Source: Phoronis ovalis (Eukaryota; Phoronida; Phoronidae). From it: 13,379 nt of DNA. The stretch spans positions 1-13,379 of the forward strand of contig JAOXYB010038606.1 of NCBI GenBank assembly GCA_028565635.1, in the 5' to 3' direction. A program made the translations under genes and the position numbers. Positions 1 to 9,047 of this stretch are shown here, one piece after another (the first letter of the stretch is position 1; every line of letters starts with the position of its first letter). The notes beneath the pieces are model-generated. The model did not search any database. It saw only the letters and a list, made by a program, of their open reading frames with translations, and was not told the DNA's origin.

Positions 1-471
1 TATAATACTAGATCGAAAACAGAAAAGGAAACTCAGATAGAGTTATTAAAAATGGTAGGGCGCAATTTCCGGCTACTATAACTAGTATTAGTTGAATTGT
101 CGATGACCATTATTTTTTCACTGATGCCAACTTTTGGTAATTTCATATATCAAAAAGAATTGCCTAACATGTTTTTTTTAATAATAATGGTGCGGATAAG
201 GAAAAGAATCGTGTACTTTGGTTTAAAAGCATGAAACTTAATACATTTATAATATGCTTTCATTATATAATGCCAACTGGGAAATATTTTCAAATAATAA
301 AGAGCAACAAATGCATGATACATTTGCCCACTATACAAGATAATACGAAAAAAATGGACTTTTGAGTCCACTGTTTATGATATAGATAAGTAATACTTTA
401 AAAGGCTCCCTACAATTAAACCCTCCAACAAATCAGAATCTTTGAAATTACGTAGATAACTGTTTATTTTC
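1..471. other. Left edge, probably intron of the S8 gene
   Basis: The exon at 474 needs an upstream exon ending with two bases of a codon. Frame 1 is open from base 1 to 78, with a donor-like ATG|GTAGGG at 55, but its phase (0) does not fit. No compatible exon was found, so the 5' part of the gene probably lies beyond the window. A 73-codon open frame on the - strand (150-371) looks non-coding. Confidence 0.4.
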
Positions 472-473
472 AG

Positions 474-582
474 GTATTTGTACAAGCTTAGTAATGAATA
501 TGATGCACCGGATTTCACATCTTTCATTAAGAAACTGTCAACTGTAGACAGTGTAGGATCCGTGAACCTTCCCCGCAAAGAG
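474..582 (+). CDS. S8 peptidase gene, first visible exon
   Basis: A pyrimidine-rich acceptor (TTTATTTTCAG) ends at 473 and a donor GAG|GTATAC starts at 583. The first base completes a codon begun in an upstream exon, and 36 codons follow, starting YLYKLSNEYDAPDF and ending NLPRKE. The exon ends in phase 0, exactly the phase needed by the next exon at 1454. The opposite strand has a 71-codon open frame over the same bases (375-590), but only the + strand reading has splice sites and joins the peptidase. No start codon or compatible upstream exon was found in 1-473. The assignment rests on splice signals and phase only. Confidence 0.62.
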
Positions 583-3500
583 GTATACATCTTTCCTTAG
601 AACATATTGTACAGTCGCTTTTAAAACAGTCCGTATAACGTAGTCGCTTATAATTACGTGTTTTGTCCTGAAGGTTCCCGACTTGTATAGCACATTATGT
701 ATATTTAAAATCCTAGCATATCTTTCTCCTTTAATATATTACTAATTTTTAGAACTAAAACTAGATATTGTTAAATGTATTTCTTTTTGGATAGTACATA
801 ATTATACAAATCAAAAATCGCCATTTAATAGACTATTTGCATGCACTTGAGGGCGCTACAATCAGGCCCTTTCAATACCGGTGTAGCAGTTTTCTGAGAC
901 CCCATGTTGTAGCGACTCCCCGGTCACTGAAATTTGGTCCCTGATGACTCCCGGTCATTCAGGTCCTGGATTTTCAATGTCCCCCTAAAAATATGACTCC
1001 CTAAGGGAGTCATTTATTTATCGGAGGAGTCATTTAATTACAGATTTTGGATGACTCCCGGTCATTATTTTAGGGGGGTCATCTACGACTGTTACACCGG
1101 CATCCTTTATACTTATACATAAAACTTGTTTTTTTTAAATCTGACTTTAGAAAAGCTTTACCCTGTGAAAATTTAACAAAATAAAAAATATTAATAAATA
1201 GTTGTTTATGTATTGATATACTCACAAAAAGGAGGGTATTTTCTTGGATCAATGAACATAAGATATTTTTGGTTTTGGCACAGCATGCGAAGAATGCGTT
1301 TTGTGAATGAATCGCGTGAGCGCACGCAGAACTACGTCATTGTTCATTCACAGAATGCGACATGCTGGGATCGTTTGGGTCTGAGACTGGTGGCTCCACC
1401 AAGTGCATGCAAATAGTCTATTGATGTCCTTATTAAATTTTGCTATCTAATAGGTTTGTGTTGTCTCAGATGATGGATCCTCTGAATTTCTTGACAACTA
1501 TAGGGGCTACATATCATTCACCAAAGAGCTTATGGCATCTGTCAAAATAGACATGATATCGTGTCCATTCGTTGATGATGATCATGAATTATTCGTCGAT
1601 GTAGTGGATAACATCGCCAGTGCAACTCAATGCTCTGTGAAGGTCATATTCCCCTATCTTTTTCCAAGCATCAAAGTGGATGTTTCGAAGTTGAAATCAA
1701 ACTCCAAATATCTTGTAACTCTGTTAGTACCAGAAGAAACCAAGGAACCGTTAGGGTCGTATGCTAAAGGGAACATGAAAGTAAATAAGAAAGAATACGA
1801 TATGTCGGAGATAACCAAAGCAGATCCCCCGCCGACTAATGCTTTGAATATCTACAGCAATCGTGGTCGTGGTGTATACCAGTCTGCCCCCGCCTATGAT
1901 TCTGCTCTGTATTTTGATGCTGTTCCTTCCCAAAACCTATACTTCTGGCAATCGAATACGAAGTATATTAATTTGAAACGAAATTGGGATAAATTGGATG
2001 CGCTTGGACGAAGTTTATATGGTATCAATTCGGAACCAGACATGAAACTACTTGATCTAGCCATGGGAAAGCTATACATACAAAAAGATTCTAGTGGCAA
2101 AGTAATTCTAGAAGAAGATAATGTTACAATAGCCATACTTGACACGGGCATCAGACGTTCTCATGAAGCCTTTAAAAATAAGATGGCTGATAAATCTAGA
2201 ATCATTGCAGTGCAGAATTTTGTTCAGGTTGTTGGGCAGCCTCATATTGCTGGTACAACTGCTAAACCAGTTGTGGACTGGAAGTATGAAAGTAGCGACC
2301 ACGTGATCGACAGATACGGTCATGGAACACATTGTGCGTCAATTGCTGCTGGAGGAATATTTGTCCCTGAATTCCCACCAACCGATGTACCCCCAAAAAT
2401 GAAAAACAGGCCTCTAGAATCTGGTGTTGCTCCTTTTGTCAATATTATAATGTGTAAAATAGCAACTTCGACTGGCTACTCGGAACCACAATGGATGGCG
2501 AATGCAATTAATTGGCTTATTGATCAGGAAAAGAAAGGTTCTTTCAAGGTGGATATCATATCGACTTCGGTTGGATATGATAAAGCAAACCTAGATCTTC
2601 GAAAAGCTGTATGTCGTGCGAACATGGAGGAAAAGATTGTCGTTTGTGCTGCCAGCAATGCGGGAAGACTTCAAGCAACAAATATATCATTTCCAGGTGC
2701 ATAATATTTTAAATTGCAAGAAAAAGGGACTAATAGACATATAATCATCTTGTTACTGGTGCAGTTTAACATCTTTTTGCATTTATTTTATACATCACGG
2801 TTACATGTTACCATTTTATGTTACAGTGAAGACTTATGAAGTACTGGCAGTGAATACATTATTAGTGAAATGAATTATGTCGTTTAGATTCTAATTCGGA
2901 GATCTACACGCATTGTTGAACGTTGTACAACGTTTTTAAAGTAATTACATTTTCCGGACATATATATTGTCAAATTCTCAATGTTTAAATAAGCCAAAAT
3001 CAGTTTATTTGTTTTTATTGCTTTAGGTCGTTTTGGTGACGTAATTTGTATAGGTAGCTATAATAATAAAGGTCAGTCCTCTAACTTCTCTCCGATTGGC
3101 CGAGAGATTGATTTCTTAGCACCAGGTGAAGACATCTGGGCTGCTTTCCCAGATGATACTGATAAAATGGTCTACCCGTTTGATGGTACGTCTGCCGCCG
3201 CCCCATTTGTAGCTGGACTTGCCGCTTTAATTCTTTTGGCCGCACAGAGGATATCCCCGGAAGGAGGAGGTGCAGGTATGTGTTCAATGAAAATTTATAC
3301 TAGAGGCGAACAGGTTAGAATTTTAATTCCCGAGCACTTAGAAAAAGCATTCCATTTTTATTTTGTACAGGCGAATGATTTTACGTTATCGTTTTGAAGT
3401 AAAGGTGACGTTGATCTTCGCCATGCTTTATTTTGACACGATGGTGCAGGACATTTGGAAGACTTAGATAAAAGCTACAAACACCGCTTTCATATCTATA

Positions 3501-4424
3501 TTTTTCTAGATGTCATCAAATGTCTCTCTCGTCTTACAGGCATGACTAAATGGAATACAAGTAAGGTCGTCATCATTCTGATAAAATCCATCCGTTAGTG
3601 TTCCGTACCTTCTAAACTAGCGTCTGGGTTTAACCATAGTCAATTTTGTTATATTCCTACAATTTAACAAGAGCGATATAACTACGTCATTAACCTTTTA
3701 CCTACCGAGATAATTATTTCTCTCTGAGTGATCCATCGTCGCATGTCACGTCTATCTATCCTATCTGAATAGGTATCGCCGGGGAGTTTGCTTTTTGCTT
3801 AGCGGACTATATATAAACTCTGACAGCACAACATGTGTGATCGATCCCCTACCCGCTTAGTCCACTGTTATATCAATTATTGTAAGCTGCAATTTGATTG
3901 GTGTCAAGACTTTTGTGACATTTTATATAAAAAAAAGGGGAAAAAAGAGAAAGCCCATACGTTAGTTGAGAGGGGCCGGATGGATTTATTCAGACTGGGT
4001 CGTCCTTTGAAGCATAACAATCGCAAGTCACAAAAATGGAACACTAGCAGCTGTATTAAATCAGACTGATCATGAGGTGTAAGGGAACGGATGAAAATAA
4101 ATATATCACGTACATCTATGTCTATAATTTTTAATTGAAAGAGATTTTTCGTTGCAAGAATTACGGACAGCAAACTGTTGTGCTTTACTTTAATTGACAT
4201 TATGTATTACAAATTCTCGTTTTGTAGGAAATCCTGTACCGAACAGGGAACTACGACGAAAAGTTTCCAATATAACCATCATGCGTGAAATAATGCGGCA
4301 CATGTCCACAATGCATGGTCATCATGACGAAGCAACCGGCTACGGCAATCTCGATCCTTGGAATGTATTTTATCACAGTGAAGCATACTTCAAAGAAATA
4401 GTACAAAAAGTATTGATGGATTAA
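474..4424 (+). CDS. Subtilisin-like serine peptidase (S8 family), spliced, 5' partial
   Basis: Predicted join 474-582, 1454-2696, 3027-3275, 4228-4424, with intron phases 0, 1 and 1; 598 visible residues end at TAA 4422-4424. It is an S8 endopeptidase, recognised by all four catalytic signatures. The Asp is in AILDTGIRRSH (codon 2141), the His in YGHGTHCAS (codon 2321), the oxyanion Asn in CAASNAG (codon 2657) and the nucleophile Ser in FDGTSAAAPFVAG (codon 3191). These are visible residues 266, 326, 438 and 506. The STSVG stretch before the Asn motif matches the usual substrate-binding strand. The 265 residues before the Asp show no I9 propeptide, signal peptide or membrane helix that I recognise. 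Their first part alternates strand-like and helix-like segments. An intracellular or separately regulated enzyme is possible, but this is inference because the true N-terminus lies outside the window. It is neither furin-like nor TPP2-like as far as I can tell. The gene is convergent with the coiled-coil gene on the right. Confidence 0.88.
876..1101. mobile_element. Inner inverted-repeat element, nested in the 596-bp MITE
   Basis: The left end ACCGGTGTAGCAGT pairs with the right end ACTGTTACACCGG, with one mismatch over about 12 bases. Between them are two identical 16-base copies of ATGACTCCCGGTCATT (944-959 and 1051-1066), a perfect 9+3+9 palindrome ATGACTCCC-TAA-GGGAGTCAT (993-1013) and another GAGTCATTT. 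No target-site duplication was found. It may be a separate MITE inserted in the larger one, or an internal part of it. Confidence 0.65.
993..1013. repeat. Perfect 21-bp palindrome
   Basis: ATGACTCCC and GGGAGTCAT are exact reverse complements around a TAA spacer. It sits near the centre of the inner element and would form a 9-bp stem in RNA or single-stranded DNA. Confidence 0.85.
1280..1377. repeat. Imperfect hairpin inside the 596-bp MITE
   Basis: CAGCATGCGAAGAATGCGTT and TTTGTGAATGAAT on the left are mirrored by TTCATTCACAGAATGCG and ACATGCTGGG on the right. The arms differ by a gap and several mismatches. An open frame over this stretch (1213-1416) is a by-product of the repeat and not a gene. 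Confidence 0.6.
1454..2696 (+). CDS. S8 peptidase gene, large exon with Asp, His and Asn motifs
   Basis: The acceptor is CTATCTAATAG ending at 1453 and the donor is CCAG|GTGCAT at 2697. The frame is open for 414 codons plus one base. An ATG occurs at 1532, but the frame is open back to the acceptor (starting VCVVSDDGSSEFL), so that ATG is probably internal. Residues up to about 75 of this exon run strand-helix-strand-helix: VCVVSDD, the helix around FLDNYRG, then KIDMISCPF, the helix around ELFVDVVDNI, then SVKVIF. This suggests an alpha/beta fold. A proline-rich linker (ADPPPTN) follows. The S8 core starts near NVTIAILDTG and continues through the GHGTH and AASN motifs. The exon ends inside the codon for the Gly of the FPG turn. 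Confidence 0.9.
3027..3275 (+). CDS. S8 peptidase gene, exon with the catalytic Ser
   Basis: The acceptor is TTTTATTGCTTTAG ending at 3026 and the donor is GCAG|GTATGT, a strong match, at 3276. It enters in phase 1 and completes the Gly split from the previous exon, giving FPG-RFGDVICIGS, a typical S8 strand after the oxyanion Asn. The frame then reads FSPIGREIDFLAPG, a segment often seen before the Ser motif in subtilases, and FDGTSAAAPFVAGLAALIL with the nucleophile Ser at 3191-3193. The usual GTSMAxPHVAG pattern is altered to GTSAAAPFVAG: Ala replaces Met and Phe replaces His. Both substitutions are away from the catalytic residue. Confidence 0.93.
3565..4006. mobile_element. 424-bp MITE with 9-bp target duplication in intron 3 of the S8 gene
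   Basis: The element spans 3574-3997. Its left end CATTCTGATAAAATCCATCC is a diverged inverted copy of the right end GATGGATTTATTCAGACTG. The flanks GGTCGTCAT (3565-3573) and GGTCGTCCT (3998-4006) form a 9-bp target-site duplication with one difference. The ends and an internal block (CTTAGTCCACTGTTATAT) match the element at 12742-13102, so the two are one family. This copy is longer, with extra internal sequence. No transposase frame is present. Confidence 0.82.
4228..4424 (+). CDS. S8 peptidase gene, terminal coding exon
   Basis: The acceptor is TCTCGTTTTGTAG ending at 4227. It enters in phase 1 and continues as NPVPNRELRRKVSN to a TAA at 4422-4424, 64 codons after the split one. The segment GYGNLDPWNVF resembles the C-terminal end of S8 domains, where a Gly-Tyr-Gly turn closes the fold. 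A short charged tail (YFKEIVQKVLMD) follows. The middle is rich in Met and His (MREIMRHMSTMHGHHDE). No C-terminal P-domain, membrane helix or other extra domain is present. Confidence 0.87.
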
Positions 4425-4530
4425 TTAGCCATCTGGAAATTGGCATCTTTGAAACAAAATCATGAAGCTATCTTCTCGGCTTTCGTTCTTGCTGTATTTA
4501 ACCTCTCAGGGCCCTCAGACACTTTTTCAA
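4425..4530. other. Likely 3' UTR of the S8 gene
   Basis: This sequence directly follows the TAA at 4422-4424. No splice site or open frame is apparent. The transcript probably continues towards the poly(A) signal candidate at 4710-4715. Confidence 0.45.
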
Positions 4531-4668
4531 AAGGGGGGAGTACGGTTGTAGATTATTGTCTCGGACCAGGACTGCCGGAGGCAGTTCGCACGCCGTGAAG
4601 TGGCATGCCGGGGAGGTGTCCCCAGCAGGGGTGTCCCCTTCCGTAATCGGCGTGTGGCCCATTAAAGG
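4531..4668. other. GC-rich block downstream of the S8 coding region
   Basis: It is much richer in G and C than its surroundings. It contains the near-palindrome ACTGCCGGAGGCAGT (4571-4585) and two close copies of GGTGTCCCC (4615-4623 and 4630-4638). It may be a fragment of a repeat family or a structured 3' UTR segment. No coding frame or RNA gene is recognisable. Confidence 0.4.
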
Positions 4669-4709
4669 ACCATTTTTTAAATTCTTCCTAAAATATTATA
4701 TGGAGGCAA

Positions 4710-4715
4710 AATAAA
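4710..4715 (+). terminator. Candidate poly(A) signal of the S8 gene
   Basis: AATAAA lies 286 bases after the stop codon and is followed by a GT-rich stretch (GTGTTGCATG) from about 4721. Further AATAAA copies at 4823-4828 and 5086-5091 are alternatives. Confidence 0.45.
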
Positions 4716-4877
4716 AAATCAGTGTTGCATGTAAGACCAGCAGTATGATGGCATTTTAAAAAATTATAATACATTTTGTTAGTCTGGTGTTCGTGAATTA
4801 GACATAAAAAGGGGTTCAGGAAAATAAATCGAGCGTATCCGTACCTAAAACAAGTTTTACATTTATTTTGATTGCAG

Positions 4878-5080
4878 AGTTGTACCAGCACGTAGAAAAT
4901 GTTTCAAATCTACTTATAAATATAATCAGTACGAATGCAGTGTTCCTCAACAACAAGGCAAAGTTTACTTATAAATCTAATCACTGCGAATACAGTGTAC
5001 ACAAAAAACAACCTGATGCGAACTTGAAAGATATTAAGCTGACAACAGGGCCACCACTTTGGTCAAGCTCGTGTGCGTGA
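4878..5080 (+). other. Candidate alternative terminal exon of the S8 gene
   Basis: A good acceptor (TTTATTTTGATTGCAG) ends at 4877. The frame that fits the phase-1 donor at 3275 then runs 66 codons after the split one (LYQHVENVSNLLINI...) to TGA 5078-5080, and AATAAA follows at 5086. Use of this exon would replace the GYGNLDPW end of the peptidase. The peptide resembles nothing I know, and part of it is encoded by a 55-bp direct duplication. It may be chance, since one acceptor in three would fit the phase. Confidence 0.25.
4911..4999 (+). repeat. 55-bp direct duplication
   Basis: TACTTATAAAT-TAATCA and CGAAT-CAGTGT occur at 4911-4943 and again at 4966-4998, with five or so differences over about 33 bases. 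It looks like an old local tandem duplication. Confidence 0.65.
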
Positions 5081-5490
5081 CTGGAAATAAATGCACCAAG
5101 TTTTAAAATGTGTTACTCACAGAATGTTGGTTATTAAATAGAAAACGAGGCATCAATAATTGTAATGGTATCACCTGTGTAATTCTAAACTTATCTGCTT
5201 CCTGCATGCGTGTCATCTATTTAACTTGACGGTGCTATTCTTTTACTCCTGCTGATATCAAAAATGCTTATGAGATTTCAATTTTTGGAAACACAGCTTT
5301 ACTGCCCATTTAATAGTGTTATAGTTTTAGGTTGAGTGAAATTTCTTTCCTATTTTAGACATTTTAGTTTTGAATCATTTTTTAGTGTAATGAATCTTTT
5401 TTTAGTTTGTTGTTATGAAGGTAGATGTAACTAGATACCATTTTAGCAAAGGCATGGGATTACAGCAATTTTACTTTTTACAGTTTGAAG

Positions 5491-5570
5491 AAATCCACAT
5501 GTTAGTTTGTAAATATCTTGAGAAGATACGGAACGTTATACTAGACTAGTGGATGGATTTATTCAGACTG
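5491..5570. mobile_element. Truncated end of the same MITE family
   Basis: GGATGGATTTATTCAGACTG ends at 5570, identical to the right ends of the two full copies. The preceding bases AAATCCACATGTTAGTTTG and GAGAAGATACGGAAC match their subterminal part with a small insertion. No matching left end or target duplication was found upstream, so this is a solo, truncated terminus. Confidence 0.75.
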
Positions 5571-6604
5571 TGATATACGTGTGAATGTCCTAATGTCCTA
5601 ATGGCTAGATGTAAACAAAAACAAATCTGGAAAATTGATTAACTTTCTAAATGTGAATGGCAATACCAATCCAGAAAACAATAACAAAAAAATCATAATA
5701 GCAATTTTAATAAAATAACTTTAATTTTTTTGCTTTCTATTAACCTCAAAATGCACCAATACTTTTGAATGACCTCTAAATAACATGAGAGCACAATTTT
5801 TAAAGGTTTCACATAAATAGGAGATTTTGACCTCTTGACTTCTAGATAATTAATCTAATAATCTCAAGTTCAACTATCCCCACCCTGACTTCAAGCCTGT
5901 ATGACCAGCCCTTCTCCAGTTTTGACATATTTCCCATTATATTAATTGAAAACTTGCCAAACAATAAAAAGTTGACCTTTTGGCACCTAGATAGCGTCAA
6001 AGGTCATCGAAATTAGCTCTGTGTAACTTTAAAACATCATATTTGGATATTTTGAGCAATTTTAGAAATTTGACCTTTGATCTCTAAATGACCTTCTGGC
6101 CTCAAGGTCAACAGTGGACTGCCCCACGGATGTCACACCTTAAGTGGCATGTTTCTACCCTTGGCCATCTGTGTGATACAGCTGGTTAAAATTGGAAAAG
6201 AGAAACAAAGAAAGAAAAAACGTAAGAAAGAAAGCGTAAAGACCCAATAGTGAAAAGCATCTTTTTCATTCTTTCGTTCTTTTTTACTATGTTTTGTTTC
6301 AGATAAATTTTCACATAATTGAAATGTATGCTAGGAAGTGGCTACGTGGTTACTGTGATACTACGTTTAACTTATTTTTAATCTATTTGCTGTAAATAAT
6401 ATAATTCTAAGAACATCCCATTGGAGATCCCAATATGGCGACTACCTCAGATTTGTCCAGATACAAAATTTGATATTTTTAAAATTTCAAGCAAAACTAA
6501 AAAATGTCCTAGTTGTAGTTCACTTCTCTAAAACAAATAAAATAATCAAAAATACTAAATGTCAGAATATAACCATTATCAGTGACATTTTCCGTTATTA
6601 AACT
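5571..6604. other. Non-coding stretch with an AGGTCA half-site cluster
   Basis: No gene is seen. Between 5770 and 6110 the hexamer TGACCT or its complement AGGTCA occurs seven times (starts 5770, 5828, 5973, 6001, 6071, 6089, 6105). A chance rate would give well under one. It resembles degenerate TGACCT-rich repeats known from invertebrate genomes. The hexamer is also the nuclear-receptor half-site. A purine-rich GAAA-type stretch lies at 6200-6237. Confidence 0.5.
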
Positions 6605-6940
6605 TGTTAATGCTTATCTAAAAAATGCTACAATTCACAAAAACTGCAAAACAACACAAGTACTCTTGAGAAATTTTAATAATGTCATATATGAATTACC
6701 TTTATTTTTATCTGTTTCAAATTTGGAAAATACCTTTTGAAAAACTAAACTTTTATGATATGATATTAAATTGCTAAATGTGTTAATGCTTATCTCAAGA
6801 ATGCTATAATTCACAATAACTGCAAAACAATACAAGTCAAGTACTCTTGAGAAATTTTAATAGTGTCAAGGATATATAGAACTCTAAGTTTTATATATTC
6901 TAGTTTCAAATTTGGAAAGTACGTTTTGAAAAACCAAATG
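6605..6940 (+). repeat. 176-bp tandem duplication, two copies
   Basis: TGTTAATGCTTATCT, AATTCACAA-AACTGCAAAACAA, AGTACTCTTGAGAAATTTTAATA and GTTTCAAATTTGGAAA occur in order from 6605 and again from 6781. The offset is 176 at the start. The second copy carries a 5-base addition (CAAGT doubled), and the segment between 6870 and 6900 is diverged. No coding frame runs through it. Confidence 0.88.
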
Positions 6941-9047
6941 AAATGTTAAACTTGGTGAATTTATTTCCGGCCACATTGTACATGCAGTAAAGATGAGAAA
7001 ATGGCATCTATAAGCCGTTAGCATCATTTATAAGTAATGGTTTGAAGTTCCATATTTCGTCCGTGCATTTGAATCGTGTTATTACTTTGTCTATGATGTC
7101 ATGTTTGAAATCATAACGTATATGTATGTGGGCAAGAGAGGCTAATCTTTCCACGCCCATAATGGCTCTTGTCTAATTATGTAACCTCCTGCCACTTACC
7201 TACACGCCCGAGTCCGTGATTAGGACGTAAAAACTCACACCCCCATCTGACGGGCCTGCCTTTATGCTTTCTCCCTTCACCCTTTCTCACTTACCATGTA
7301 CGTCATTCATTACACTTATAAGCACTATGGGATACTCATTAATCCCATCGGTTGACCGTATTCCGGTAGGGGGCGTTATCGTATGACGTTAACTTACAAC
7401 CGGTAATTTTAATTCCCGCCACTTTTTAACAGTTATAACGCAAATTATAACGGTTTCAAAGGTTATCGGTAAAAACCATAAATACTTTATAATTTGTTTA
7501 TAACTTCCGATATATTAAACATTGAAATTTAGGTGACGTCACTTTTGTCTTTCAAATTAAAACATCATTTTTGGCAAAGTTGACCTCAGGTGGTGATTTA
7601 TAAAATAACAGATTTCACCTGGTAACAGTTACATGCAAATCCGGACACGTATTATGCTTACTAGAAACATGCAGCATACCGAGCGTATGACGACCAATCC
7701 GCGTATACATTACAGGATTAGCTAAGTGCCATCAAGTGGCAAATGGATGATTTATAAAGATGTGTATGAAGTAACTTGCTTTCATTAAAAACAGAAAAGT
7801 GCAATGATTCGATCGTGTATGTCTTTCTATACAATTCAGGTTTTGATAACACAAGTTGATGTTTTTATTGGTGCTAAGCGCATCTACCATGGATTTTAAA
7901 GTTTAGTGAACAGCAAAGATTAAGCTATATATTAAGTACAAAATCTTTGTGATTGTTCTTTTGAAAATCCACTATTTTTCCTCAACTAAATTTAATGTAA
8001 CTGTAGAGTAATATTTCATTTCTATACCACTAGCTTTCCCCCCCCCTTTCCCAAATGTTCTGTATCACACAAATAAAATGATAAACTGTTTTCAGCTCTA
8101 GTAACCCCCAATTGGTTTCCCATGATTGTTAACGTTTAGTCCCGCGTTTAGTACTTCAATTGCTTGTTTCTTATAGTTTGCAGTGAATTTCTTGACTTGC
8201 TTTTTCTCTCACCACGTACGTATACATATGGTCGTACGTCAAACTCCAACAACAATTAAATCATAAAATGTCTACTTTACATAGTGTATCAACTTTGGGT
8301 CCTTGATAAAATGTTGAGTGACTCGGTGAGTTAATATGTATAACCCAACAGTTTCAGTATTTTGCACACTGTACACTTTTTTGAGGCGATACTGTCAGCA
8401 ATGTAGACCCTTCAGTTTGTCTTTTTTAGTTTCCAAACGTCCAGCATTTGATTTATATCCAATTTGATTTGGTGACAATTCTTTCTGTGACACACCGTGT
8501 TAATATATACTTCGGTTTCAGTTATTAGTATGCCGTTTTCTGAATTCTTGCCAACATTTGATTAAATGACAAAACTGTGAATTAAAATGCTTCCGCGTGC
8601 GGTTGAGCATGCGCATATGCAAGTTAACGTAATACGCTAACGGCCTCTACCAGAATACGGTCAGCCGGTACGGGCATTAGTAAAGATAAGTCATCTATTT
8701 TTCTCTGCAATATGCAGTAAATACGAGGTTAAAAAAATACTGTGACATAAACTTTTATTAGTTATAAGTAACTTTGAGAAAATCGACGGGCTCAGAATGT
8801 GTATGGAATATGCATTAGGGACTGTTGTGTTGTGCTGTAATGTAAAAAAAAAATGTATTTGTTTGTAATGTATTGCAATGTGAAAAAACAATAAACGTGA
8901 TAAAGAAAATTAAGATACTTCTATGTGCGGAAATTATGTTGACAATGTTTTTTTTTTCTAAATGTCTACTAAATTTTTCAAATTAACGCATAGAATTTCA
9001 TAGGTGTGTCATGCCCCGCGTAGCAGCTATCTTAGCATCTCTAAAAA
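6941..9047. other. 2.1-kb intergenic stretch, no gene seen
   Basis: No open frame with splice sites or a recognisable protein was found on either strand. Small items are the palindrome GTGACGTCAC (7533-7542), a run of nine C (8038-8046) and an AAACAATAAACG poly(A)-like signal near 8890. ATGCGCATATGC near 8609 is a partial palindrome. Confidence 0.5.
7533..7542. promoter_or_regulatory. CRE-like palindrome
   Basis: GTGACGTCAC contains the full TGACGTCA cAMP-response element, the binding site of CREB/ATF proteins. It lies more than 2.5 kb from any predicted gene start here, so its use is unknown and a chance match is possible. Confidence 0.2.

Larger units (their letters stand above)
827..1422. 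mobile_element. 596-bp non-autonomous DNA transposon (MITE) in intron 1 of the S8 gene
   Basis: The 23 bases at 827-849 (core GACTATTTGCATGCACTTG) are a perfect reverse complement of 1400-1422. Weaker inverted similarity continues inward for about 20 more bases (GAGGGCGCTACAATC against the complement of GACTGGTGGCTCC). No long open frame or transposase is present. A target TA may border the core on both sides (829-830 and 1419-1420), which would suit a Tc1/mariner-type element, but this is only a hint. The right end stops 31 bp before the splice acceptor at 1453. Its interior contains a second inverted-repeat block at 877-1101 and an imperfect hairpin at 1280-1377. Confidence 0.8.

Noticed and set aside
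375-590. 71-codon open frame on the - strand
   Set aside because: It is antisense to the + strand exon at 474-582, which has splice sites and a phase matching the peptidase; the - strand frame has neither.
1213-1416. 67-codon + strand open frame
   Set aside because: It lies inside the 596-bp MITE and follows its imperfect hairpin; no protein-like features.
1532-1534. ATG at 1532 as the peptidase start
   Set aside because: The frame is open 26 codons further back to a splice acceptor and joins an upstream exon in phase.
3167-3397. Open frame reading through the donor at 3276
   Set aside because: The first part is the real Ser-motif exon; the rest is intron read-through after a strong donor GCAG|GTATGT.
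3833-4200. Opposite-strand open frames of 78 and 98 codons
   Set aside because: Both fall in the MITE and intron 3, change strand freely and show no recognisable domain or splice context.
6200-6240. Purine-rich GAAA stretch as a microsatellite
   Set aside because: The units are irregular and too few to call a defined tandem repeat.
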